From NCBI GenBank assembly GCA_000632805.1, contig CP007444.1:1922001-1986000 (forward strand): 64,000 bases of DNA, in the 5' to 3' direction. Below are positions 42,796-52,414 of this stretch, in pieces. Position 1 is the stretch's first letter. Each line of letters begins with the position of its first letter. The stretch comes from Dyella jiangningensis. Its GTDB lineage: Bacteria; Pseudomonadota; Gammaproteobacteria; Xanthomonadales; Rhodanobacteraceae. A program made the position numbers and the translations under genes. The notes under the pieces are model-generated. The model saw only the letters and a program-made list of their open reading frames with translations, was not told where the DNA came from and made no database searches.

Positions 42796-43440
42796 CTAAT
42801 GGGCCCAAGCCGAATGAAGGATAACGCTGCAGATATCCCCTCGCCGGAACGCTGGGTCCTTGAAGGCGAGGAAGTCATCATTGAACGTTCCGAAGGTGCT
42901 GTCAGGCCTACGCTTTAGGCCTTCGTAGAACGTATCGATAATGGCGTGCTTGAAGTCGGTTTCGCGCGGCCACGCAGCCGTCACGGCATCGCGTTCGGCG
43001 TCGGTGAATTGATCGTAGGCGCGGCCGGCCACGTCCATGCCTGCCGCGATGTGTAGCAACGCGGCCTCCGGATGCATGAGCTGCGGAATACCGGGCGTCG
43101 TGTGGAACGCGATCGCGCTCCACACCTTGGCAATCTCCTGCTCCGGCAGGCCGTGGCTACGCAGGAAGTCGCGGGCGGCGTTGGCTCCGTCGACTTCGAA
43201 ACGCAGTGCACTTCCATGGAAGCGATCGGCCAAACCAAGGTCATGGAACATCGCGCCCACGTAGAGCAGTTCAGGATCGAAGTTCAGACCTTGGCGCATG
43301 CCTGCCAGCGCGCCCCAGGCATAGACGCGCATCGAGTGCAGAAACAGCAGTTCGCTTTCCGTATCGCGAACGAGCTCGGTGGCATCGCGGGCGATCAAAC
43401 TGTCGGGGATCTGGATACCCGGTATCTGTGGTGTCGACAC
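42796..43440 (-). CDS. HD-domain phosphohydrolase-like protein, copy 1
   Basis: 214 residues with the HD metal motif (His in HSMRVYAW, then MFHDLGLAD) and a HTTPGIPQLMHPE segment. It is a clear paralogue of the protein at 47600-48241 (same FEVDGANAA, HTTPGIPQ-MHP and AYDQF-DA-RDA blocks). Family members hydrolyse phosphate esters or cyano compounds; the substrate here is unknown. It is 17 bp downstream of the carboxymuconolactone-decarboxylase-like gene. Confidence 0.85.
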   Translation of the reverse strand: MSTPQIPGIQIPDSLIARDATELVRDTESELLFLHSMRVYAWGALAGMRQGLNFDPELLYVGAMFHDLGLADRFHGSALRFEVDGANAARDFLRSHGLPEQEIAKVWSAIAFHTTPGIPQLMHPEAALLHIAAGMDVAGRAYDQFTDAERDAVTAAWPRETDFKHAIIDTFYEGLKRRPDSTFGTFNDDFLAFKDPAFRRGDICSVILHSAWAH

Positions 43441-43457
43441 GATGGTTTCTCCGGTTA

Positions 43458-43919
43458 TCAGCCTTCTGCCTGGAGCGCTGCCGTGGGCGGATTGCGGAAG
43501 CTGATGGCGAGGCGGTTGTAGGTATTCATCAGGCCGATGGCGAACGTCAGGTCGACCAATTCCTTTTCGCTGAAAACGGCCGAAGCGGCTTGGTAGTCAC
43601 GATCGGGCACACCGGTCTCCGCAACGCGCGTCACGGTTTCGGCCCAAGCAAGAGCCGCTTTCTCGCGCTCGCTAAAAACTTTGCCGGCCTCGTGCCAGGC
43701 CTGTACAAGCGCGAGCTTGTCGATCGTGACTCCCTTCTTCACCAGGTCACGCGTATGCATATCGAGGCAGTACGCGCAGCCGTTGATCTGGCTTACGCGC
43801 AGGTAGACCAGATCCACCAGGATGGGATCGAGGCCGGACTGCATGACGTAGGCGTAAATAGCGCCGAGCGCCTTGGCGCCGTCCGGCGCGACATGCGTGT
43901 AATCGATGCGGGGGGACAT
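43458..43919 (-). CDS. Carboxymuconolactone decarboxylase/AhpD-like protein, copy 1
   Basis: 153 residues from MSPRIDYTHV; upstream in-frame Mets lie in the cupin gene. The motif INGCAYCLDMHTRDL holds the redox CxxC plus His of AhpD-like peroxidases. It lies 7 bp after the cupin gene and 17 bp before the HD gene, indicating an operon controlled with the divergent MocR regulator. Paralogue at 59338. Confidence 0.88.
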   Translation of the reverse strand: MSPRIDYTHVAPDGAKALGAIYAYVMQSGLDPILVDLVYLRVSQINGCAYCLDMHTRDLVKKGVTIDKLALVQAWHEAGKVFSEREKAALAWAETVTRVAETGVPDRDYQAASAVFSEKELVDLTFAIGLMNTYNRLAISFRNPPTAALQAEG

Positions 43920-43926
43920 GGAGGAC

Positions 43927-44337
43927 CTATTTGTCGGGAGTGGTGAGGGGTTGCTCGCCAGTGTCGACGACGAACACAGCAAGCAGCTTGGCGGGCTGGG
44001 TCTTGCTTGCATTGCCGCTGACGCGGTGATGAGCGCCCGGTGCTTCGTAGAAGGACTCGCCGGCCCGGTAGGTCCGCATGGGACCATCGTCGACCTGGCT
44101 CTGAATTTCCCCAGAAACCACGTACGCGTAAATGAACGCGGAACGGGCGTGGTGATGGGGCGTGGAGGCGCCGCCAGGGGGATAGCTCACTTCGACCGCA
44201 ACAAGCGACTTGCCCGGCAGGTTCGGGATCGCTTGCGCGAAGTTGGGTTTGACCGTCGCCTCAGGAGCTTGCGCGTAGGCAGTTCCGGCGAATGCGGCGG
44301 TGGCTAGCAGAGCGGCAAGCAGGCGTTTGATGGACAT
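43927..44337 (-). CDS. Secreted cupin protein, copy 1
   Basis: 136 residues: signal peptide (LLAALLATAAFAGTAYA) and a single cupin barrel with metal-binding PHHHARSAFIYAYV and GESFYEAPGAHH. The C-terminus (PAKLLAVFVVDTGEQPL) resembles the second cupin at 58874. First gene of the cupin-CMD-HD operon. Confidence 0.85.
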   Translation of the reverse strand: MSIKRLLAALLATAAFAGTAYAQAPEATVKPNFAQAIPNLPGKSLVAVEVSYPPGGASTPHHHARSAFIYAYVVSGEIQSQVDDGPMRTYRAGESFYEAPGAHHRVSGNASKTQPAKLLAVFVVDTGEQPLTTPDK

Positions 44338-44429
44338 GGCGGGCTCCTGTTCGGATTGGCGCGATCTTGCGCCTGCCTAGGTTTACTTCAAAGAACCAGA
44401 AATCGATATTTTCGCTGTACCATGACAGC

Positions 44430-45836
44430 ATGCCGTACGCGCTCGATATCCGAATCGATCGGTCTGCCGCATCGACGCTGACGGAGCAGATTTGCTTCGG
44501 CATTCTGGCGGCCATCCGCAGCGGCGCCCTCGCACCGGGCGCACGGTTGCCGTCGTGGCAGGCCTTGGCTGCACAGCTGGGCGTCGCTCGCGGCACGGTC
44601 AAATCGGCGTACGAACGGCTGGCCGACGAACAAGTCATTGTCTCGTCGCGACCGGGCGGAACGCGTGTGGCCGACCATCCCGCGACTGCGCGGGTCGCGC
44701 AGGCAGCCGGTTCCGATGCCGTACCCGAGCTTTATCAACACCTGCTCGTCGGATCGGCCATGTTCCAAATGGGCGTGCCTGCGTCCGACTTCTTCCCCGT
44801 AAGCCTGTTTGCCCGCTTGCGGGCGCACGCCGCGCGGCGGGAGGTCGCCGCACCGGCGGTATATCCCGACCCCCGCGGCGAATCGGAATTTCGTCGGGAA
44901 ATAGCCGCACACCTTGCGCTCGCGCGGGGTATCGAATGCCGCCCGTCGCAGATATTCGTCACGGCCGGTTTCGCCGGTGCGCTGGAGATTACGCTACGAG
45001 TCCTGCGCGTGGCGACGGGTGCCACGGCATGGATGGAAAATCCAGGGTTCTTCCACAGCCGCCGGGCGCTGGAACTCGCTCAGCTTGTATCCGCGCCGGT
45101 ACCGGTGGACGACGAGGGAATGGACGTTGCCTACGGCGTGGAGCACTTTCCCAACGCGACGCTTGCCCTGGTGACGCCGGGCCAACAGGCGCCGCTTGGC
45201 GGAACGTTATCGCTTAGCCGTCGAGTGGCGCTTATTGAGTGGGCGGCGCGTACCGGTGCATGGGTCATCGAGGACGATTACCTGGGTGAGCTCCAGCTCC
45301 GTCGCCGCGCTGCGCCCGCGCTCGCGTCGCTGGACGGCCACGGTCGCGTCATCCACATCGGTTCTTTCAGCAAGACCATCAGTCCCTCGCTGCGGCTTGG
45401 CTTCATTGTCGCGCCCGCGGATCTGGTAGACAGGTTCAACGAAGCAGTGATGTGCCTAGGGTCGTCCCCCGGCCCAGCCGTGCAGCAGGCCACCGCACGA
45501 TTCATGAGCGAAGGGCACTACATGCGGCATCTTCGTCGAATGAAGCGTGTCTACTCGGCGAGAGGCGAAGCGCTTCAAATTGCGATGGAGCGCAAGGGCT
45601 ATCAGGTGCAGATCGGCGGACTGGCAGCCATCGTGCACCTGCCTGACGATTTGCCTGATGTCGCTGTGGCGAAAGAAGCCCGGGCATTGGGACTCGCGCC
45701 TGAACCACTGTCGACATGGTTCGCATCTGACGGCGTGCGGAAATCGGGGCTGCTGCTTGGCATAGCCACGGCGGACGAGACGAAGCTTTCCATTGCATGC
45801 GAGCGCCTGGATCATTTGATCGGGCAGCATCGTTAG
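44430..45836 (+). CDS. MocR/PdxR-type GntR regulator with aminotransferase domain
   Basis: 468 residues from MPYALDIRID. The N-terminal GntR winged helix is at about residues 12-75 (LPSWQALAAQLGVARGTVKSAYERL). A fold-type I aminotransferase domain follows, with PLP lysine in GSFSKTISPSLRLGF. MocR regulators sense PLP and amino compounds. It is divergent from the cupin operon, 92 bp away, and is its likely regulator. Confidence 0.9.
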   Translation: MPYALDIRIDRSAASTLTEQICFGILAAIRSGALAPGARLPSWQALAAQLGVARGTVKSAYERLADEQVIVSSRPGGTRVADHPATARVAQAAGSDAVPELYQHLLVGSAMFQMGVPASDFFPVSLFARLRAHAARREVAAPAVYPDPRGESEFRREIAAHLALARGIECRPSQIFVTAGFAGALEITLRVLRVATGATAWMENPGFFHSRRALELAQLVSAPVPVDDEGMDVAYGVEHFPNATLALVTPGQQAPLGGTLSLSRRVALIEWAARTGAWVIEDDYLGELQLRRRAAPALASLDGHGRVIHIGSFSKTISPSLRLGFIVAPADLVDRFNEAVMCLGSSPGPAVQQATARFMSEGHYMRHLRRMKRVYSARGEALQIAMERKGYQVQIGGLAAIVHLPDDLPDVAVAKEARALGLAPEPLSTWFASDGVRKSGLLLGIATADETKLSIACERLDHLIGQHR

Positions 45837-45859
45837 CGCGGCCGAGTCGCGAACTTGGG

Positions 45860-46144
45860 CTAGGGGTTTTCTACATTCATGCGGGCGATGGCGCCAAGCT
45901 CGGTGAGGCCGTGCCGTTCAAGCGCATCGTAGAGCTGTTGCCACCACCAAAGACGGTCTTCCTCGGAAATCGCTGAGGCCGGAATGTGAGCCATATCCTC
46001 TACCACCTCCCAGCGCTCTTCCTCTGGCGCGCCTGAGGACGCCAAACTCCTGAGCTCAGAATCAAGTTGGCGGAATATCGCCGCTAGTTCTTCTCGCGTG
46101 TAGATCATTGGGCGATCACCTTCCCATACATCGTGATCATGCAA
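45860..46144 (-). CDS. Hypothetical acidic protein
   Basis: 94 residues; a later start at MIYTREELAAIF (46108) is possible. Soluble, acidic, Trp-rich near DRLWWWQQLYDALERHG. Convergent with the MocR gene. No domain recognised, but composition is coding-like. Confidence 0.55.
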   Translation of the reverse strand: MHDHDVWEGDRPMIYTREELAAIFRQLDSELRSLASSGAPEEERWEVVEDMAHIPASAISEEDRLWWWQQLYDALERHGLTELGAIARMNVENP

Positions 46145-46561
46145 CGAGATGGCCGTCCATTTCCTTAACCGTCGGCCTTCGAAATACGAAAACGCTCACA
46201 TCACTTCACGCATTGTCTACGGTGCAATTCTTAGTCTCCCGAGGCTTGCGTGGTCGGGTTCGGGATCTCCTCGCGAACTAGTGCAGCCCGCGGAAGCGGC
46301 GCGCGGCAGCGGAGTCGCCACAGGCTCCGCTGCCCGCTTTTCCGAGTGAATAAACTGCACGGGTCCAGCTTTTACTGGCAGCGCGAATTGATCCAATCTG
46401 TGAGCAGTCGTGGCCCTCGAAGTCGACCTTTTAGCGCTGTGGTCCGGCCAGCTCATTGGCGCTTCCGTGGACCGAGCGCGCGTCCGTATTCCTTGAGCTG
46501 TTGCTAAGCAAAACCACTCTTGCTCTGGCCGAGATTGTCATGTAGACACGCAATGGCTGCA
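46145..46561. other. Gap with one hairpin, no gene seen
   Basis: No convincing gene. GGCAGCGGAG (46305-46314) pairs with CTCCGCTGCC (46325-46334) around a 10-nt loop and is followed by CGCTTTT, which looks like a plus-strand terminator with no evident gene in front of it. Confidence 0.45.
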
Positions 46562-47554
46562 CTAGAGCCCCGCATAAACCAGCTTGGTGAAGTGCGTCGG
46601 ATCGATCACGAAATGCCCCCATCGGGCATCGAAGTCGGCAGTCGGCTTGGCTTTGATGATTTCGTCAAGCGACTTCCCCTGCTCCTTAAGCGTCGCCACG
46701 TTTTTTCGGACGGCTACAAGCATGTCACGAAACGCGATCAGGTCAGCGCGCGTTCCCACCGGCCCGTGACCAGGAACGACTATCGTCCTATTAGTCGTGA
46801 GCGCGATAGCCTGGTCGGCCCAATGAATTGCCGCATCGATATTTCCGCCGTCCTGGTTGTCGATGAACGGGTAGCCCGCCGTCCAGAACGTGTCTCCAAG
46901 AGCCAATACGTCAGCCTCGGCAAAGTAGACCCACAGGTCACCGTCGGTGTGGCCGGGGCCTAGATTTGCCACTTCAACCCTGGTTCCATCGAAGTCGAAG
47001 TTCTTCCGCGCCTGCACAAGAAGTGTGGGGCGGGCACCAGCCGGGACGGGCTCCATGGTCCAATTCCAGTCAACGACGTATGTGCTCTCCGACAGATGCT
47101 TCAATGTATTCGGGTGCGCGATGATCGTCGCGCCTGAAGCATGCAGCCAGTTGTTGCCATCCGTGTGGTCCCAGTGCCAATGCGTATTCACCACGTACCT
47201 GACAGGCTCAGGCCCGAGCTTTTCGAACGCTGCCTGCAGTTTTTCCTTTGAAGGGCTGATACCAGCATCCACCAGAAACTTGCCGTCCGGCCCGGACAGT
47301 ACAGTGATGTTTCCGCCGGATCCGGAAATGACGGTGATGTTGTCGCGTTGCGGCTCGATGTCTAGATCCATCTTTGCACGAGCTAGATAACGCGCGCCGG
47401 CCCCGGAGTGGAAGTAGTCTTTCGGCGCGACGTTGGAGCTAGATGCAGCTTGCGGCACGGTGACGGCGAGGCTTATGGCGGGAAACAGTAGCGCGGCGGA
47501 ACCAGATGCCAGCAATAACGTCAATGCGAACGGCATGCTGTAGAGCGGTTTCAT
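46562..47554 (-). CDS. Secreted MBL-fold metallo-hydrolase, copy 1
   Basis: 330 residues: signal peptide (ALTLLLASGSAALLFPAISLA), MBL motif HWHWDH, a GPGHTDGD block and GHGPVGT. This resembles periplasmic MBL-fold hydrolases of the class B beta-lactamase superfamily, but the fold alone does not show drug hydrolysis. It is 45 bp downstream of the HD gene copy 2, so MBL and HD are probably co-transcribed and controlled by the divergent GlxA-type regulator. Confidence 0.86.
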   Translation of the reverse strand: MKPLYSMPFALTLLLASGSAALLFPAISLAVTVPQAASSSNVAPKDYFHSGAGARYLARAKMDLDIEPQRDNITVISGSGGNITVLSGPDGKFLVDAGISPSKEKLQAAFEKLGPEPVRYVVNTHWHWDHTDGNNWLHASGATIIAHPNTLKHLSESTYVVDWNWTMEPVPAGARPTLLVQARKNFDFDGTRVEVANLGPGHTDGDLWVYFAEADVLALGDTFWTAGYPFIDNQDGGNIDAAIHWADQAIALTTNRTIVVPGHGPVGTRADLIAFRDMLVAVRKNVATLKEQGKSLDEIIKAKPTADFDARWGHFVIDPTHFTKLVYAGL

Positions 47555-47599
47555 AAAAAGAGATCTCCTGAGATGTGCCCATTACCTGCACGGGAGGCT

Positions 47600-48241
47600 T
47601 TACGCCAACCATGCCGACGCGCGGATCACGCTGCAGAAGTTGCCAGCATGAAAATGGGGATCCTTGTCCGCGAGCACGTCGGCCTTGACGTTGCCGAAGG
47701 TCGTTTGGGGCTTGTGCTTGATGCCGTTGTAGAACGTCTGGATGATCTCTTCCTTGAACCGCGCTCCACGCGGATGGGCCTGGACGATGGCGTCCCGATC
47801 CGCATCGCTAAACTGGTCGTACGCGAAGCCGAGCACGTCCATTTCGACGCCGGCCGTGACTAGCGCGACCACGGGGTGCATGTGCTGCGGTATACCGGGT
47901 GTCGTGTGGAGCGCTATGGCCGTCCATACGGTATCGACGTCCTGCTGTCTGATGCCATGGCTTTTCAAGAAGGCACGCGCGGCATTGGCGCCGTCCACTT
48001 CGAAGCGCTCGTTGGCGCTGCTATGCGGATGCACTAGCCCCATATCGTGGAACATGCAACCGCAATAGAGCAGTTCCTCATCGAACTTCAGCCCCTGTCG
48101 CCTCCCTGTGAGCGCAGCAAAGTAGTACACACGACTGGAGTGGTGAAACAGGAGCGGCGAAACGGTATCGCGAACGACGTCCGTGATCTCGCGGGCGAGC
48201 TGGCTATCGGGAACTACAACGCCATTGATAATGGGGGGCAT
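47600..48241 (-). CDS. HD-domain phosphohydrolase-like protein, copy 2
   Basis: 213 residues from MPPIINGVVV, preceded by GGAGATCCAGC. MFHDMGLVHPH and HTTPGIPQHMHPV match copy 1 at 42796 along the whole length. First gene of the HD-MBL pair, divergent from the GlxA-type regulator. Confidence 0.85.
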   Translation of the reverse strand: MPPIINGVVVPDSQLAREITDVVRDTVSPLLFHHSSRVYYFAALTGRRQGLKFDEELLYCGCMFHDMGLVHPHSSANERFEVDGANAARAFLKSHGIRQQDVDTVWTAIALHTTPGIPQHMHPVVALVTAGVEMDVLGFAYDQFSDADRDAIVQAHPRGARFKEEIIQTFYNGIKHKPQTTFGNVKADVLADKDPHFHAGNFCSVIRASAWLA

Positions 48242-48365
48242 GCTGGATCTCCATAAGCTGGGTAGATCCATTGTCGGAAGCCTTATTTGTGGCATCAATA
48301 GGCGTAATACGTCATATACTGCCATTTCACGCGTCAAGCGGACATGCCGTGCGGAGTTAGCCCAA

Positions 48366-49331
48366 ATGGCCAAAACAATCGCCGTTGTTGCCCTTCCGGG
48401 CGTCCAACTCCTCGACGTCTCGGGACCACTTGATGTTTTTGCTCAAGCGAACGTTGAGGCCGGCAAGAAGTTTTATGCGATGAAAGTCGTTGGCAGCCAG
48501 CACGGTCCCATCCACAGTTCGTCCGGCGCGCGCCTGCTCCCCGATATGGTTGCCGGCGAGAGTGCCGAGCGCGTCGATACGTTATTGGTGGCAGGAGCCC
48601 CAAACGCTGCGGAGATCGCACTGTCCTCTCACGTCCTGCAATGGCTCCGCGCAACCGCCGCACGAAGCCGGCGCTATGGCTCGATCTGCACCGGCGCTTT
48701 CATGCTTGCAGCCACGGGTTTGCTCGACGGAAGGCGAGTCACGACGCATTGGGCAGCGGTAGACGACTTAGCCCGTGCGTTCCCATCCCTTCGGATCGAT
48801 GAAGATGCACTCTACGTGCGGGACGGCAAACTCCGCACCGCCGCCGGTGTCACCGCGGGCCTGGACTTGGCCCTCGCCCTTGTGGAAGAAGACCTGGGCC
48901 GTGACATTGCCAAACGTGTTGCGAGCCAGTTGGTCATGTATTTCAAGCGCCCAGGTGGGCAGCTTCAGTTCAGTCGCAAAGGCGAGACACGCCCCACGGG
49001 GCGCTCGGTCCTACAAGAAGTGCAGCGCTGGGTTGCTGCGAGACCCGAACTGAACCACAGCATTGCCAGCCTCGCTGAGCATACCGGTCTGAGCCCCCGG
49101 CATTTCGCGCGCCTATTTCATGCCGAAGTGGGCATCACACCCGCAGCATGGGTGGAAACTGCGCGCATTGCTGCAGCACGGACGCTGCTTGAAAACGGCC
49201 ATGACACCCCGAAACTGGTGGCGTCCAAGTGCGGCTTCGCCAATGTTGATACTTTGCGTCGAGCCTTCACGAAGCATGTAGGTGTCTCGCCGGCCGAGTA
49301 TCGCAAGCAACATGCGATGCAAACGCCATAG
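48366..49331 (+). CDS. GlxA-type AraC regulator with DJ-1/PfpI domain
   Basis: 321 residues from MAKTIAVVALPG. The N-terminal DJ-1/PfpI-like domain is at about 1-170, with the Cys nucleophile-like position in GSICTGAFMLA. Two AraC helix-turn-helices are near the C-terminus (SLAEHTGLSPRHFARLF; ASKCGFANVDTLRRAF). It is divergent from the HD-MBL pair by 124 bp and is the probable regulator. Confidence 0.9.
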   Translation: MAKTIAVVALPGVQLLDVSGPLDVFAQANVEAGKKFYAMKVVGSQHGPIHSSSGARLLPDMVAGESAERVDTLLVAGAPNAAEIALSSHVLQWLRATAARSRRYGSICTGAFMLAATGLLDGRRVTTHWAAVDDLARAFPSLRIDEDALYVRDGKLRTAAGVTAGLDLALALVEEDLGRDIAKRVASQLVMYFKRPGGQLQFSRKGETRPTGRSVLQEVQRWVAARPELNHSIASLAEHTGLSPRHFARLFHAEVGITPAAWVETARIAAARTLLENGHDTPKLVASKCGFANVDTLRRAFTKHVGVSPAEYRKQHAMQTP

Positions 49332-49959
49332 ACGCGGACACGCGCATTAGGCGTGCGATAGCTGTCATGCATTATGGTGATTCAGAGTAAACCGCTGGAG
49401 TGCGGCTGGGCGACCGTCCGCTATAGCCTAATCGATCCAGACCTGCGCCCTAATCTCAATAGAAATGAATATCTGCGCGTAGCACTAACTGAAGGACCAA
49501 CAGCATCGCCACCAACGCGGCAAGCGGATAGGCAAGATGTGTGGTAGATGCCGGCCCACAAGGCGTGGCCGTACGAATTCGCCACGCACAAGCATGGATC
49601 CTCGGGATGCCCACCAAGATCACCAGCCACGGCACCGCTCACGCCGATATGCCCAGATGGTTCCGGCCGAAGGGCGAGCCTCAAGATCCGACTCTGGAGC
49701 AGCAGCTCGATGAATACCGCCGCGCGCTAGGTCTGCAGAGGCGGTATTGAACGGCCAATGGGTGTAACGTTGCGTAAGTGAAGATAGACGCGCGCCATAC
49801 CCTCGATAACTTGCCCTAATCACCCTGCCCTACCGCACCCGGAAGCGATTATTGCCGGGCATAGCTGGTGTTTGCTATGGGCTGCGGTGAGCGATAACGA
49901 TATGCCTCCCCGAAAGGCTCGGTTTAGCTCTGAGAACTTTCCTCTGTGCCCAGTGACTT
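49332..49959. other. Gap without a convincing gene
   Basis: Only short frames without ribosome-binding sites or recognisable domains. It precedes an IS3 remnant and may be decayed insertion-sequence DNA. Confidence 0.4.
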
Positions 49960-50099
49960 GTGCAGAGCCTGGACGCCAACTGCCGCAATCAATCCGGCCA
50001 TAACGATACCCGCGAACCCGATGGCGATAGCCAGAATCCGGGACAGCTCGGCTTATCGCTTCGGCATTGCCGTCCGCATCGCAGTCGCGGCGCGCGTCG

Positions 50100-50628
50100 G
50101 CGTCAACGCAAGATGGTCGCCACGACTCCGAACGAACTGTGGGGCATGGACTTTGTCAGTGATGCGTTGTTCGATGGACGTCGATTCCGCTCATTGACGG
50201 TGGTGGATCACTTAACCCACGAGTGCCTGGACATCGTGGTGGACCAGTCACTGCGCGGCGAGCACGTGGCGGAGGCCATGGCCAGGCTGGTGGAACAACG
50301 TGGCAAGCCTGCGGCGATCAAAGTGGACAACGGAAGCGAGTTCGCCGGGAAGGTGATGGATCGCTGGGCCTATGAAAATGGCGTGGAGCTGGACTTCTCT
50401 CGACGCGGCACGCCGACCGACAACGCGTTGGTGGAAAGCTTCAATGGACGGCTTCGGCAGGAGTGCTTGAACGAACACTGGTTCTTGTCGCTGGAGGACG
50501 CACGGAGCAAAATCGCAGCGTGGCGGCACTTCTATAACGAGGAACGACCCCACTCTGCACTGGCATGGAAAACCCCTGCCGAATTCGCCCGAGAATACGG
50601 GTCCCATGCGAATCCACAGGAGCTGTAA
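50100..50628 (+). pseudogene. IS3-family transposase remnant (catalytic part of OrfB)
   Basis: The frame is open from 49960, but resemblance to IS3-family OrfB (IS407-like) starts near RRRQRKMVATTPNELW. The DDE core is intact: Asp in WGMDFVSD, Asp in VDNGSEF, Glu in DNALVESFNG, and the C-terminal FYNEERPHSALAW. OrfA and the N-terminal half of OrfB are missing, so it is a non-functional remnant. A GAAAACGGGGGTGGGTCA sequence about 30 bp downstream may be the old right end. Confidence 0.82.
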
Positions 50629-51090
50629 ACGGTCGGATTCCCTACCGACGGTTGGCCAAGAAAACGGGGGTGGGTCAGCCCAGTTCGTGAGGGCGGTGCG
50701 CTGTATACCCGAGCCCCGGACGATTTCCTCTTAATGCGCGACCTGTTTACTGTAATGAGCCGCTAGCGGATCGATAGCCGTCGCTAATGGTGATTGGACT
50801 GGGACCAGGGCATAACCGCCAGTCCAAAGTTCAGACTGACGGTCACTTTCGACAGACTACTCTTCCACGCCCCAAGGGTCCGAACTGCGTTCGAGATGCG
50901 CCGCGACCGCCAAAATCAGGTCCTCGGGATTGCTAACGCGCACGCCGCCTAGCGGTGTAACTCTCAAGAAAAATGGCCCCAATCAGGGGCCAAAGTTAGA
51001 AGGGTCGCGATGTCAGATCGGCCTCTTTCTTATTGAAGGAATCGCGACGCTATTAGCGTCGCGACCGCCTAGGCCTGATCTCGGAACCGC
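50629..51090. other. Intergenic stretch with hairpins
   Basis: No gene seen. It includes the possible right end of the IS3 remnant (to about 50677), a GGCCCC/GGGGCC hairpin near 50974-50992 and the terminator at 51042-51064. Confidence 0.45.
51042..51064 (-). terminator. Hairpin after the MBL gene at 51091
   Basis: TCGCGACGCTA (51042-51052) and TAGCGTCGCGA (51054-51064) are 11-bp arms around one base, lying just past the stop of the minus-strand MBL gene. Confidence 0.6.
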
Positions 51091-52005
51091 TTAGTAGTCC
51101 CAATAGGCCGGCACCCAGCGGAAGACGTCACCGTTGACCGCCACTCGGCCGACCGAGGGGAACGACAGGTGGGTAGCCACGAGCAATTCGCCAGTCGCGG
51201 CCAACTCGCGGAAAAGTTGGAGTCGAACGTTGACCGCCACTTCCGGCTCGTGCTCGAAACCGTTCTGCCAATCGGGGTGATCGAACGCGACCGGGAACAA
51301 GGCATCGCCGGCGAACGTCAATCGATCACCGCCAGATGCCAGGCGTACGATGCTGTGCCCAGGCGTGTGGCCGCCAGTGCGGCGCACGATGACCCCTGGC
51401 GCCACCTCGTGCTCTTCCTCGAACGTCTGCAACTGGTCTTGGTACATGCTCAAGAACCGCTTGGCAGTTACGCGAAGGACGTCCGGAATCGGCGGCGGCA
51501 TGGAGGTGCGTGAAAAATCAGGCGCCTCCCAGAACTTAGCCTCGATAGCTGACACGTGCACCCGCACATCCGGACGCAGGCGTTCTTTGACGCCATCGCC
51601 GAGCAGCCCGCCAACGTGATCCATGTGTAAGTGAGTGAGCACCACGTCGGAGATGGAGGCCAGATCGATACCTGCTGCCTCCAGTCGCTGAACCAACTGC
51701 CCTGCGCGCGGGAATCCCGCGAACTCGCTCCCCAAGCCGGAGTCGACGAGGACGGTCTGGTTGCCACTGCGCACCACGAGCACGTTCAACGCCCAATCAA
51801 ACGATTCCGGCAGAAGCATATTGTCCAGCCAGGCCGTCCGCACGGCCGGCTCGACATTGCTCGACATGGTTTCAAACGGCAGCGGCAATACGCCATCGCT
51901 GATCACCAACACGTCAATCTCTCCGATTCGCAATGCGTATCGCGACGGAACCAGTTCTTTGGAGGCTGCCTCAATGGGGTGCGGGATGCTATGTACTGCG
52001 CTCAT
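51091..52005 (-). CDS. MBL-fold metallo-hydrolase, copy 2 (cytoplasmic, lactonase-like)
   Basis: 304 residues, no signal peptide. The zinc motif is HLHMDHVG. Later motifs are GGHTPGHS and FAGDALFPV, an arrangement seen in AHL-lactonase-like and related MBL hydrolases. Whether it degrades a lactone is unknown. Single-gene unit with its own terminator. Confidence 0.86.
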   Translation of the reverse strand: MSAVHSIPHPIEAASKELVPSRYALRIGEIDVLVISDGVLPLPFETMSSNVEPAVRTAWLDNMLLPESFDWALNVLVVRSGNQTVLVDSGLGSEFAGFPRAGQLVQRLEAAGIDLASISDVVLTHLHMDHVGGLLGDGVKERLRPDVRVHVSAIEAKFWEAPDFSRTSMPPPIPDVLRVTAKRFLSMYQDQLQTFEEEHEVAPGVIVRRTGGHTPGHSIVRLASGGDRLTFAGDALFPVAFDHPDWQNGFEHEPEVAVNVRLQLFRELAATGELLVATHLSFPSVGRVAVNGDVFRWVPAYWDY

Positions 52006-52360
52006 GCTCTTCTCCTACTGACCACGGTTTCGGAACCGGTTACATGGGTTCCACGACTAATTAGCGTTTCGGAAGAGGCTCTCGCTTACCGCCGGTCATG
52101 CGGATGAGCATTCGCTTGGTGTGACGCAGTCAATGGCTCGCATAGCCAAGGCTTTGTCGACAGCCTCTATATCCATGCAGCACTTCTGTTGAAGCGGTGC
52201 CAATGCATGCCGTGGTCCAATGCTAGGCTTCTTCGAAAAGGGCCGGTAGGCGCTGTGGAGGCCCCACGATGTTGCGCCCTGCGCATCAATTGCTCACGGC
52301 ACATGCCAAACGCTCTTGCATTTTGCCGCCCGTCGCCTTCGGGCAATGGATAGTTGGGAA
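52006..52360. other. Gap without a convincing gene
   Basis: Upstream region of the MBL gene and downstream region of the next. A minus-strand frame here (52167-52460) runs through the terminator and into the neighbouring gene and is not accepted. Confidence 0.4.
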
Positions 52361-52392
52361 GGAAACACGGCCGAATTTTCGGTCGTGTTTCC
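52361..52392 (-). terminator. Strong hairpin after the MBL gene at 52415
   Basis: GGAAACACGGCCGAA (52361-52375) pairs with TTCGGTCGTGTTTCC (52378-52392), with one G-T pair and a two-base centre. It lies 22 bp beyond the stop codon of the minus-strand gene. Confidence 0.75.
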
Positions 52393-52414
52393 TGATACCC
52401 ATCAAAGAGCGACT

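Noticed and set aside
46305..46334. Possible integron attC-like folded site
   Set aside because: No GTTRRRY or RYYYAAC core sequences; more like an ordinary terminator hairpin.
41757..49835. Similar short strings CTAATCGCCCTGCCC and CTAATCACCCTGCCC near 41762 and 49817
   Set aside because: About 15 bases with one mismatch and no extended similarity; could be chance or a minor dispersed repeat.
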